A stretch of 64,000 nt of DNA, from contig NC_083371.1 in the NCBI RefSeq assembly GCF_029542785.1, positions 1,054,001-1,118,000 on the forward strand. Direction: 5' to 3'. This document shows positions 51,565 through 60,013 of the stretch, piece after piece. The notes beneath the pieces are model-generated. The model was not told the origin of the DNA, did not search any database, and saw only the letters and a list, made by a program, of their open reading frames with translations. A program made the translations under genes and the position numbers. The stretch's first letter is position 1. Every line of letters starts with the position of its first letter. This DNA is from Malassezia japonica. Its lineage: Eukaryota; Basidiomycota; Malasseziomycetes; Malasseziales; Malasseziaceae.

Positions 51565-54500
51565 ATGTCCTTTCCTGCCTATGTCCAGTCGATTGTGAAA
51601 TACAAGAGCCCGCACCCCCAGGATTTATCCTTTGTGAAGGGGGCTACGATTCGTGTGCTCGGTCTCGCTGAACGTCCGACCGATGACGACGACGATGACG
51701 ACGAAGAAGATCGCTGGTACATTGGCGAGCTCATTGATCGCTCACGAAAGGGCCAGTTTCCAGCTAGCCTGGTGACTCCTGTCGATGCGCCACGAGAGGA
51801 GCAGGAGGACGCGGCAGCTGTAAAGACCGCGGCACCACCCAACTTGGACTCGACCGCGGCACCTGCGCCGGTGGCCGTGCCACTCAGCACACTCCCAACC
51901 AGCGCCATTGCGCCGGAAACTAGTGGTGCTGATGACGTTGCGCCTAGTGTACCAAAAGAACAGGACACTGTGCCGGGCCTCGAGCACGCTATGCAGCATG
52001 CATCACTATCGGACACCGCAGCACCGAGTGGAGCACATGTGCCGGTCCCCGAGGCGCCTACGGCGGGCGAGCGTGCCCCGCAAGTCGCACCGGGCCTGGA
52101 GAGCGTACCTGCGTCGGAGCCAAGTGATGTGCCGGCAGTTGCGGCACCGGCGCCGAGCGTGCCAGAGAGCGCAACATCCCCGACAACGGCGCCAGAGGTC
52201 GCCCCTGCTGCGCCGGCGACCCAGACCGAGCCCGAGCCGAAAGCAGCGCTGGCAGAAGAACCCAAAGCAAGCGAGGCAGCTGCACCTGCTGCGCCCAAAG
52301 AGCCTGCCTCCGAGGCGCCCCCGCAAGCAGCCCGTGTACCCGACGCAGACGCACCCGATCCCAGCCGCATGTCGCTTCGTGATCGCATCGCAGCCTTTAA
52401 CAAATCCGCCGAAAAGGCACCGCCACCCATCCCCAAGGGCAAGCCCGGCGGCTGGAAACGCCCTCCGCCGCCAGAGAATGGCCAGAAGCCGCCGATGCCT
52501 GCGACCGCGGAGGCGGCTATCCCGGCCGCTGCGCCGCCGCCCCACGCTACTGCCGACCCTACCGAGGTGGACGCCGTGCGCAACGATACGTCAGGCTCGT
52601 TCAGCGCTTCGGATGCCAAGAGCAGCATCAAGATGAGCTTGAAGGAGCGCATGGCCGCACTGCAACGCACCGACGCAGAAGCCAAAGCGGCTGCACCGCC
52701 GCCCCCTCGCAAGTTGAGCCGCGACGTGCCTGTGGAAGAAGCGGGAGCCGAAGCCGAGGAGCCGAGCGAGGACGAAGCGGCACGTCGCGCGGCGCTCGCA
52801 CAGCGTATGGCGCGCATGGGAGGACAGCGCATGGGTCCGTTTGGCGGGGCTGCGCCGCCGAAGGAGGCGCCAAAGGACGACGAAGCACTCAGAGAGCCCG
52901 AGGCGCCTGCAGATGCCCAGGATGAGCCTGTGGCCGAGCGCGAAGAGGCGCCTGAGGCTACGTCGCCTGAAACGCTCGTCGTTCCCCGCCGCACGGCTGC
53001 GCCCCGCACAAGGCGCGCGAAGGCCGAGCCCCAGGCGGCCGCCGCACAAGTCCCGGTGCCGACCTACGAGGCGGCGGACGCTGGCTCGGACCAAGCGGCA
53101 AATGTGGGTGCAGCGGAAACGTCCGCGCCTGCCGTTCCGGGCGCAATGCCAGGGGCCGAGCCGGCTGCCGAGGATGCACAAGCCGAGTCTGTTACCAAGA
53201 CCACGCAACAGCCCACTGCCGAGGCCGCGGCGACCGGAGCCGTGCTTTCACAGACTGTGCCTACCGAGGCCACGTCTACCGAGGCAGTGCCTACCGATCC
53301 CAGTACCAAAGCCTTGAAAGACGAATCCGCGGCGGAGCCTTTTGCTCCGGACATTTCAGAGCCTCTGCAAACTTCGTCTGCACGCGAACCCGAGGCTGCT
53401 GTTACGGCTGTTACGCAAGCGCCTACCGAGGCGCCTTTCGCGCGTGCCGCACCCCACCCCACCGAAACTGTACAGGAATCCCAACCCCCATCTGACCTTT
53501 CGCCCTATGCGACCGAGGCGACGGCGACGGAGCCGACGAGTGCTCCGGCACCTACGCCGAGCGATACGCTAGCATCCGTGCTCGACGAGCCACAGCAGGA
53601 CTACAATGTGCTGCACGGTTCGAACGCGGCACCGTTCCCATCGACGCAGGATGCGCCAGTCATCCCTGCCGAGGTTCTACATGGACCTACGCCTGGTATC
53701 GAGGATGCGCGTGCCGCCGAGGTGCACCGTGCGCCCTCGACGCTGCCGCCCAAGGTGCCGCCGATGTACCCCACGAACGATGCGATTCTTCCCACGTCCG
53801 TGCCCAACACTTCGAACCACCTTCCTCCGTCGGAGCCGCTTGCGCGCTACGCGCCTCCTGCGCCGACCACTGCGCCGCTTGTGCCCCCGACCGAGCCCCT
53901 GGGATCGACCGACATTGCCCCTTCGATCGGCGCGCCGGTCGTCGGCCCGACGCCGGGCATGGCGCACATTCCGCAGATGGAAACGCCGCCGATTGTCACG
54001 CCGGATGTCGTACCGCAAGCCCGTGCTGTGCCCCCGCCTCGCTCCGTGCCTCCGCCGTCGCTGCGCAGGCAGAGTGGCCCGGAACCGATCTCTGCGCACG
54101 TCACGCCGCTCGATCTCAAGACCGACGACGAGGCCGATGACTTCTCGTCGCAGCGTGCACAGCTCGAGCAGCTGCTGGGCGAGTCGGGCGGATCAGCCTT
54201 GCCGTACGTCAGCCAGAATGCGCCGCACGCGGAGCAGGAGCCGGCCGCGACTGAGGCACCGTCCTTTTCGCGCGTGACGCGCATCGATCCCTCGAAAGAG
54301 GGGGCGCAGGAGCAGCCGCCGGCGCAAACCTCGCGGACGCTCGATGCCCCGTCGCAGGGCGCTTCGCTGCTGCGTGCGAACTCGAACCGGTCCACGCATG
54401 CCGCCCCGATGTTTGTGCCCTCGCCGTCGGACTTGTCGTTCCCTTCGACGTCGCCCACATTCCCATCGCCGCTGCTTATCCCGTCGGAAATCCCAGAAGC

Positions 54501-54993
54501 GCCCAAGGAGGAGGCAGCTCCGCAAGAGGCGCCTCTGTCCGAGGCTGAGCAAGAGAGCGAGCGCCGCGCTGCGATTGCACAGCGCCTTGCCCGCATGGGC
54601 GGCCAGCGTATCGCTGGCCTGCCGGGCATGCCACCGCCGCCGCAGAGGCAATCGGTGCCGGAGACGGAAGCGATTCCGCCGCCCGCGACGCCGTCTTCGC
54701 CGCCCGAGGCCCCAGTCGTGCCGCAGGAGCCCGTTATGCCCGAGGTGCCTGCAGCGGCGACGCCAGACACGTCGAGCACGCATCCCCGCCGCCCGGTGCG
54801 CCGTGCGCCGACCTTGCCGCCGAATCACCAGGCGGCTGACGAGGCTGTTTCGCCCGCGACCGCCGTCGGTACCGATGTGCTCGGCGAGTCGACCGCGCCG
54901 CCGGCGCGTGCCCCTCCGTCGCGTCCGCCCCCCACGCGTGCACCCCCGCCTCCTGCTGCGTCTGGCCCTTCACCGTACGCTGAGGACGCATAG
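51565..54993 (+). CDS. SH3 adaptor, Bbc1/Mti1-like, Pro/Ala-rich
   Basis: Single-exon protein of 1,142 residues from MSFPAYVQSIVKYKSPHPQD. Residues 3-70 form an SH3 domain with an acidic insert (TDDDDDDDEEDRWYIGELID, RSRKGQFPASLVTPV). The rest is disordered. Two related blocks repeat: RRAALAQRMARMGGQRMG and RRAAIAQRLARMGGQRIAGL. Basic LRDRIAAFNKSAEKAPPPIP and LKERMAALQRT segments and many Pro-rich stretches may bind SH3 or WH1 domains. Fungal proteins of this layout (Bbc1/Mti1) act in actin patches with type I myosin. The match rests on architecture, so no symbol is given. POP5 follows on the same strand after only 41 bp. Confidence 0.8.
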   Translation: MSFPAYVQSIVKYKSPHPQDLSFVKGATIRVLGLAERPTDDDDDDDEEDRWYIGELIDRSRKGQFPASLVTPVDAPREEQEDAAAVKTAAPPNLDSTAAPAPVAVPLSTLPTSAIAPETSGADDVAPSVPKEQDTVPGLEHAMQHASLSDTAAPSGAHVPVPEAPTAGERAPQVAPGLESVPASEPSDVPAVAAPAPSVPESATSPTTAPEVAPAAPATQTEPEPKAALAEEPKASEAAAPAAPKEPASEAPPQAARVPDADAPDPSRMSLRDRIAAFNKSAEKAPPPIPKGKPGGWKRPPPPENGQKPPMPATAEAAIPAAAPPPHATADPTEVDAVRNDTSGSFSASDAKSSIKMSLKERMAALQRTDAEAKAAAPPPPRKLSRDVPVEEAGAEAEEPSEDEAARRAALAQRMARMGGQRMGPFGGAAPPKEAPKDDEALREPEAPADAQDEPVAEREEAPEATSPETLVVPRRTAAPRTRRAKAEPQAAAAQVPVPTYEAADAGSDQAANVGAAETSAPAVPGAMPGAEPAAEDAQAESVTKTTQQPTAEAAATGAVLSQTVPTEATSTEAVPTDPSTKALKDESAAEPFAPDISEPLQTSSAREPEAAVTAVTQAPTEAPFARAAPHPTETVQESQPPSDLSPYATEATATEPTSAPAPTPSDTLASVLDEPQQDYNVLHGSNAAPFPSTQDAPVIPAEVLHGPTPGIEDARAAEVHRAPSTLPPKVPPMYPTNDAILPTSVPNTSNHLPPSEPLARYAPPAPTTAPLVPPTEPLGSTDIAPSIGAPVVGPTPGMAHIPQMETPPIVTPDVVPQARAVPPPRSVPPPSLRRQSGPEPISAHVTPLDLKTDDEADDFSSQRAQLEQLLGESGGSALPYVSQNAPHAEQEPAATEAPSFSRVTRIDPSKEGAQEQPPAQTSRTLDAPSQGASLLRANSNRSTHAAPMFVPSPSDLSFPSTSPTFPSPLLIPSEIPEAPKEEAAPQEAPLSEAEQESERRAAIAQRLARMGGQRIAGLPGMPPPPQRQSVPETEAIPPPATPSSPPEAPVVPQEPVMPEVPAAATPDTSSTHPRRPVRRAPTLPPNHQAADEAVSPATAVGTDVLGESTAPPARAPPSRPPPTRAPPPPAASGPSPYAEDA

Positions 54994-55034
54994 TTCCCAA
55001 TTCGTAGAAATGGTCCTTTCTTCTCCACATTGTC

Positions 55035-55745
55035 ATGGTCCGGTTCAAGGTAAGGAATATTGCTCACGCAGAACCGCTGGCTGCTGCTGTCCATCAGTAC
55101 ATGCAAGGGCGATGAAGCAGAAGACGGGGGAGATGTTGATGCGCTGGCAGAGAGACTCGAGACACGCACACTCATGCCCCGCGTGCCGTCGTTAAACGCC
55201 TATACCATCACGAAAGCGCTTCGAGCATCGCTGCAGCACAATTTCGGCGACGCGGCGGCCGGCGCGTACGGCGGACCGCTAACGTGCAAATACTATTCTA
55301 ATCTGTCAGGGCTCGCGATTGTACGCTGTGCGCGCGACGGCATGCGGTACGTCTGGGGCTCGGCGACTCTGCTTCATGCGATCGACGCGAAGCCGGTACG
55401 AATCTGCGTATACGCATGCAGTGGTATGTACCTTTTTTTGATGCAGGGACCATCCGAAAACTGCAGCACAAGGCCATTGCGATCGACAAGCACTATATCC
55501 TCCGGCTGGAAAATGCCAAGGACCGGGCAAATACCGCGCCTCCCCCAGACGTTGTCATGGCCGACCAGGACTGGTCCGCGATGGACGATGATGATCTCGG
55601 GATGCGTGTTGACGAAGAGCCTCACGAGGACCAAAAAGAGGCGGCAGGGCCGGACGAACACCTCGGCGAATCTGAACAAGTCTCCAGCACGACGGCAAAA
55701 CTGTTGGCGCAGAGCCGTTCCGATATCATGAACATTTCCAATTAG
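55035..55745 (+). CDS. POP5: Pop5, RNase P / RNase MRP protein subunit
   Basis: Protein subunit of the ribozymes that trim tRNA 5' ends and process rRNA. Exons 55035-55049, 55072-55395 and 55422-55745, with introns of 22 and 26 nt, give 220 residues. Exon 1 encodes only MVRFK, the conserved Pop5 start, and is followed by NRWLLLSISTCK. Other blocks are ALRASLQHNFGDAAAGAYGG, LTCKYYSNLSGLAIVRCARD and, after the second splice, WYVPFFDAGTIRKLQHKAIA. An acidic, disordered C-terminal extension (MADQDWSAMDDDDLGMRVDE) is longer than in yeast. Its promoter must overlap the end of the SH3 gene. Confidence 0.9.
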
Positions 55746-55888
55746 CCATGTACTATACTACGGACGCAACTGAGCTGTGTAAAGAAGCGGACGGCAGTCG
55801 GTGCAGTCGCGCCCTAATTTTGCGAGTGTGTACTTGCTCGATTCAGGGGAATATGTACGCCCACAGGACCGTGACTCACAACTGCAAT

Positions 55889-55990
55889 GTCTCGTTGGTG
55901 TAGTTGGTTATCACGTCGGTCTCATAATATGATCGCGCTTGGCGCGAAGTTGATATCTGGAGGTCGCCAGTTCGATCCTGGCACGGGACA
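55889..55990 (+). tRNA. Elongator tRNA-Met (CAT) with a 28-nt intron
   Basis: Acceptor arms GTCTCGT and ACGGGAC pair, with A73 at 55990. The D arm is GTG...CAC around AGTTGGTTA. The anticodon loop CTCATAA has CAT at 55923-55925. The intron is 55927-55954, directly after A37, with a GCGC-TTG-GCGC hairpin. The anticodon stem TCGGT/TCTGG has the U31-U39 mismatch that is also found in yeast elongator Met tRNA. The variable loop is AGGTC; the T arm is GCCAG-TTCGATC-CTGGC. The spliced tRNA is 74 nt before CCA is added. A CTC (Glu) reading was rejected because it breaks the D arm. Confidence 0.88.
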
Positions 55991-55994
55991 TTCC

Positions 55995-56000
55995 TTTTTT
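55995..56000 (+). terminator. Pol III terminator
   Basis: Six consecutive T start 5 nt after the tRNA-Met 3' end, the usual RNA polymerase III stop signal. Confidence 0.85.
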
Positions 56001-56136
56001 GCAATTGTCAATTTGTAGCGCACGGACCACTTTATTTTTGAGGATCGCGGAGACGAGGAAACTATTCGGTAATACACATTTGATGTACATCCAAGGTAAC
56101 CTACAGAAATTCTAGTCCTCCTAAATTACGATAAAT

Positions 56137-59100
56137 TCAAAATGGGAATACAGGCTGTTGCGAAGGCTGGTCGATAGACATGGCATTAGGCATGGCATTA
56201 GGCATGGGCGCTTTGTTGGGATAGTTTGCGTCGAGCCCAGCCTGAGGGGCCGGCGCCGACAAAGCCGGCGTTGCAGACTGGGTGGTGCCAAACATATCCG
56301 GGAATGCTGCCTGGGCATTGGAAAGCATGTCCGGCACAGGAGCGGCATTGGGGCTGTCCGTACGCAAGCCCTGCGAAAGAATCCAGTCCCAGAACCCATC
56401 CATATGCGAAGAAGGACTGTGCCCTGAAGGACTCCGTCCGTTCTGTGAAGAACCAGAGCCGGACCGTGCACTGGGACTGCTCGAGTGACTCAGTCCCGGC
56501 ACCATCATCGACAGTGAGTCGGAGACCGAAGGATCGGTCCGAGTAGAGTCGCTCCGATCTGACCAGGACCTGTCCAGGCCCTGGACTGGCGCCGGCGCCG
56601 GTGCAGTCGGATTCGGCATCGACATATCATATTGCATCATCTCATAGTTCGGATCGACGGTCCCTGTAAGCTTGGGATCCGAAGCAGGCAATTCAAAGTT
56701 TTCCAGGAACTTTTGCAGGTCAAAGTCCATGTTGGTCGCGGGCGACTGTGCATTCGACACCTCGAATCCGCTCGGTCCCATCTGGTACGGGTCAAAGGCC
56801 GTGAGCGTTGGCTGGAGCGGGGGAAATGCATTCAGCGGGTTGTCCTGCATCTCTACCACGCTCGGCGGTGGGGTCGACTCGCGCTTCGGCGGCATTTCCT
56901 CGCACTGATCGGCCGATACCAAAGGTTCGGTCATGCGCGAGATGCGCGCGACGCGCAGCGCCATGTTGAGGAAGTCGGTGCGTGTGCGGGGCGGAGCGCC
57001 GGCCTTTTCACGGCGCTGTGTTTCTTCCCATTGGGCCTGCTCCTCGTCCAAGAGCGTGTGCACAATCCGGATACCACGCGGCGTGAGGCCGCCTGCCTTG
57101 GCTGCCTGGCACATGCCGGTCAATCCCTCGAGGATCTCGGCGCGGATGGTGTCGCGCTGTATAGCAGTAGGCGGCGTATAGAGCAGGTCAAGACACAGAA
57201 GCGTTGTCGCATTAAAGCTCTGAAGCATGTTCATCACGAGCTTGTCCGCGAGGTCGCTGCGCGAGCGGATCGTCTTTTGCATGCAGAGTACCTTGCGTGC
57301 CAGCTCCACGCAGCAGTTCCGAGCCTGCTTCTTGCTGAGGCCGATCCTGTGCACCTGCAAGAGGCGGTTAAACACACTCTGCTGGAATGCCCAACGCTGG
57401 ACCTCGATGAGCTCGGCGCTCATGTACTCGACGCCGCGATCCGAAAAGATGGGCGCCTCGGTGAGCGCGGCGTTGTACTTGACGTCCAGTGCACGGACCT
57501 GATCGCAGCTCAGCTGGCGCGGCTTGCCATCGGTCGCCTGCTGGAGCTCGAGTGTATCGACCCAGTCGACATTCTCCCTAGTAACCTTGCTCAGTTCAAT
57601 CACCGACAGCGTAAAGGACATTTCCGTCAGCTCGTCGCGGGGATGCGGCGGGGGAAACGGCACGCGCATCAGGTCGCTGTGGTTGTAGTTACCAGGGAGC
57701 GGTGTATTGCACTGGTGCGGCTGGATTACGTACGGCACCGTGCTCGCCGCCGCATTGCGCCAGTCGCAGATGGCGAGCGCCCACCAGATGCGCTTGGCCA
57801 TCTCGCGGCGCACGGCATATTCCACCTGCTCGTCCGGCTTGGGCTGATTCGAGAGATCGCCGAGACGGTGCAGTCCCATGCTCTGTGCATTCGAGATGGC
57901 GATGCGCAGGAGCGACGGCGAGTGGCTCGCCGACTGCGGGCACTGGAACATGAGCAAGAGGATTGTCTGTAAAACCGAGAGCGCCTGGGATCCATTGTAG
58001 CCCGAGAGGACGAGCACCGTCTTTGTCGCACTGTACCAGAGCGAGGCAAAGCGCATATCCGTAAAGCGCCCGAGCAGCCCCTCGAGCTTGGGGTTGTTTG
58101 TCTCGCGGAACCGCAAGCCAATCACGAGCACCATCAGCAGGAGGCCCAGCCAGCACGTCTCGGTCTTGTCCGTGGCACACGCGCGGTGCAGCGGGCTGTT
58201 GAGCGCGTAAAAGATTTGGACTTCGCGGCGCATCGTGGGCATGTGCACGACATTGTGGACAAACGTCTGGGCACGACGCTCGTACACGTCCATCAGCGCC
58301 TCGGTCTGCTCGTAGGTAGGCAGAGTGCGGATGATGGCGGTCAGCACCGATACACGCTCCGGCGTGATCGACGGCGACTTGAAGATCTTGGCGGCGGCCT
58401 GCATCTGGTCAAAGTGCCCAATCTCCTGAGCGGCAGCCATCGCCCATCCAAGGCCCCAGCCCAGCGACGATTCGGTGACGCTGCTGAGCTTCAGCAGACT
58501 ATTGTTGCTGCACGCGGAGAGCATCGGGCACTGCTCCGTGTCGCAGTTCTCCGACTCGGTCTCTGGGGGAAAGTTGAGCATCTTGCACGAGGCGACTTTG
58601 GCCGCTTCGTGCGCACAGAGCGGGTACTCGATCGGGTCGACGATGCCTTCGTGAGCGAGCTCGCGCTGTGCGTCCCTTCCATCCATGTCGCGCGCGTCGT
58701 CAATGGCACGGCGCATCGCCTCGCGCCCGCGGTGCTGGTTAAAAGCGAGCGTGCCGTCCATGGTAAGTCCCTCGAGTACGAGCGCTGCGTCTTCCGCATC
58801 GGCATCCTGCGGCGTCGGACCAGTCTCTGGCAGCACCTCGCGGTTGTGCACCTGCACGGGGTGTTCTGCAACATTGCCCAGCGCATGAGCAGGCATGCCC
58901 TGTCGCTTGGGCTGGTCAGCGAGCATCGTCTCGAGCTGTGCCAGGCGCTTTTTGATTTCTCCCACATCGTCCTTCCCCTTCTTTGACGCCAGATCGCTGG
59001 GTCCGTGTGTGCCGCTGCGCGACCGCTTCTCGATGCAGCACGAGTCACCCGCCCCACGACGGACGCACTGGCTGCACGGCACGGTGCGGTCGCACCGGAT

Positions 59101-59220
59101 TTTGCGCTCGCGGCACGCCGCACAACTTAGTGGCTGTCGGTTGCGCCTCCGTACGGGCCGCCCGTCTTGCATCTCCGTTCGCGGGGCCGCCGTACCGGGC
59201 GACATCCGTCCCAGCTCCAT
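56137..59220 (-). CDS. Zn2Cys6 binuclear-cluster transcription factor
   Basis: Single exon of 1,027 residues from MELGRMSPGTAAP; the open frame extends 112 residues further upstream but runs into the MOB4 promoter and gene. The cluster C33-x2-C36-x6-C43-x5-C49-x2-C52-x8-C61 (CAACRERKIRCDRTVPCSQC) is complete. A short coiled coil (IKKRLAQLETMLADQ) suggests dimers. The fungal-specific middle domain is at about residues 330-650 (LLMVLVIGLRFRETNNPKLE, AKRIWWALAICDWRNAA). The C-terminus is acidic and Asn/Pro/Ser-rich, a likely activation region. The regulated pathway cannot be told. It is divergent from MOB4, 80 bp away. Confidence 0.9.
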   Translation of the reverse strand: MELGRMSPGTAAPRTEMQDGRPVRRRNRQPLSCAACRERKIRCDRTVPCSQCVRRGAGDSCCIEKRSRSGTHGPSDLASKKGKDDVGEIKKRLAQLETMLADQPKRQGMPAHALGNVAEHPVQVHNREVLPETGPTPQDADAEDAALVLEGLTMDGTLAFNQHRGREAMRRAIDDARDMDGRDAQRELAHEGIVDPIEYPLCAHEAAKVASCKMLNFPPETESENCDTEQCPMLSACSNNSLLKLSSVTESSLGWGLGWAMAAAQEIGHFDQMQAAAKIFKSPSITPERVSVLTAIIRTLPTYEQTEALMDVYERRAQTFVHNVVHMPTMRREVQIFYALNSPLHRACATDKTETCWLGLLLMVLVIGLRFRETNNPKLEGLLGRFTDMRFASLWYSATKTVLVLSGYNGSQALSVLQTILLLMFQCPQSASHSPSLLRIAISNAQSMGLHRLGDLSNQPKPDEQVEYAVRREMAKRIWWALAICDWRNAAASTVPYVIQPHQCNTPLPGNYNHSDLMRVPFPPPHPRDELTEMSFTLSVIELSKVTRENVDWVDTLELQQATDGKPRQLSCDQVRALDVKYNAALTEAPIFSDRGVEYMSAELIEVQRWAFQQSVFNRLLQVHRIGLSKKQARNCCVELARKVLCMQKTIRSRSDLADKLVMNMLQSFNATTLLCLDLLYTPPTAIQRDTIRAEILEGLTGMCQAAKAGGLTPRGIRIVHTLLDEEQAQWEETQRREKAGAPPRTRTDFLNMALRVARISRMTEPLVSADQCEEMPPKRESTPPPSVVEMQDNPLNAFPPLQPTLTAFDPYQMGPSGFEVSNAQSPATNMDFDLQKFLENFELPASDPKLTGTVDPNYEMMQYDMSMPNPTAPAPAPVQGLDRSWSDRSDSTRTDPSVSDSLSMMVPGLSHSSSPSARSGSGSSQNGRSPSGHSPSSHMDGFWDWILSQGLRTDSPNAAPVPDMLSNAQAAFPDMFGTTQSATPALSAPAPQAGLDANYPNKAPMPNAMPNAMSIDQPSQQPVFPF

Positions 59221-59300
59221 CCTTGTCAGCGAGCAAGGCTCGGAGCTAACGCCACCGCTGACTAAGCCGGGGATAAGGACGAGGTTCCTTGGTGTACGCG

Positions 59301-59967
59301 ATGAGTAGCGCCGTGCGCACCTACCGCGGCCAGACGCGCGAGCAAGTGCAGGAGCACCGGGCGGCGGTGCTGGATGTGCGCGAGGCGCAGAAGCGCGCGT
59401 TGGGCGCACAAGAGTACGTCGCCGCGTGCGCGCGTGCGGAGCCCCAGCAAGTCGCGCGCATCGTCGACATCCCCCAAGTCGATGGTGTGCCTGCCTTTCC
59501 TGAGCGTGATTGGATTCATGTGCAGCTGATGTAGGTGATGTGGCTAATACAGGCAACTTGTGCGTGATCTCAATGTCCCGTGGCTTGTCTTGCTCCAGAC
59601 CGAGTGCGCCGCCGAGCGCCCGACGTGTGCTTCGCTACACGTCGGCAAAGACGTGTATCTGTGCCCCACCCACGGTGATGGGCGTGCATGCACTGCGCTC
59701 GAGTACATTCATCATGCGCTGGACGGCGTTGCAAAGCAGCTGTCGTCGACGCAAGCCTTCCCCCCCCAGCAGCCGATCCCCACGCGGAGCGTGCGTTTGT
59801 TTGGCACTGCCTGCAAGCAGCTTGCGCGTATCTTTTTGCATATCTACCACCACCATCCTGCCCTATTCGCGCGGTGCGAGGCGGATACGGCGCTCTACGC
59901 ACGGTTCCGTCTGCTGTCGGAGCGCTTTACTCTGTTTCCGGCCGACGCACTGCCGGTAGAGCCTTGA
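59301..59967 (+). CDS. MOB4: MOB4/phocein-type Mob protein
   Basis: Exons 59301-59530 and 59553-59967, with a 22-nt intron, give 214 residues. The first exon ends DWIHVQLM and the second continues QLVRDLNVPWLVLLQTECAA, matching the phocein helix. Further blocks are DVYLCPTHGDGRACTALEYI, HHALDGVAKQLSS and ACKQLARIFLHIYHHHPALF. The metal-binding Cys and His of the Mob fold are present (TEC, CPTH, HIYHHH). Phocein-type Mobs belong to the STRIPAK phosphatase-kinase complex. The N-terminus differs from Mob1 and Mob2, so a role in the mitotic exit network is less likely. Confidence 0.85.
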
Positions 59968-60013
59968 TATATACCCTAGGGCCCGAGACGAACTGCCTGG
60001 CTGCGGCCTATTG

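Noticed and set aside
55889..55990. Reading the tRNA as tRNA-Glu (CTC) or as a class II tRNA with a long variable arm
   Set aside because: The Glu reading misplaces A14 and has no matching anticodon 3' stem. The CGGTC/GATCG pairing needs a nine-base loop. The Met reading pairs throughout, with the known U31-U39 mismatch.
59221..59556. 112-residue N-terminal extension of the Zn2Cys6 factor
   Set aside because: It overlaps the MOB4 promoter and first exon in antisense and is a low-complexity Arg/Ala/Pro stretch.
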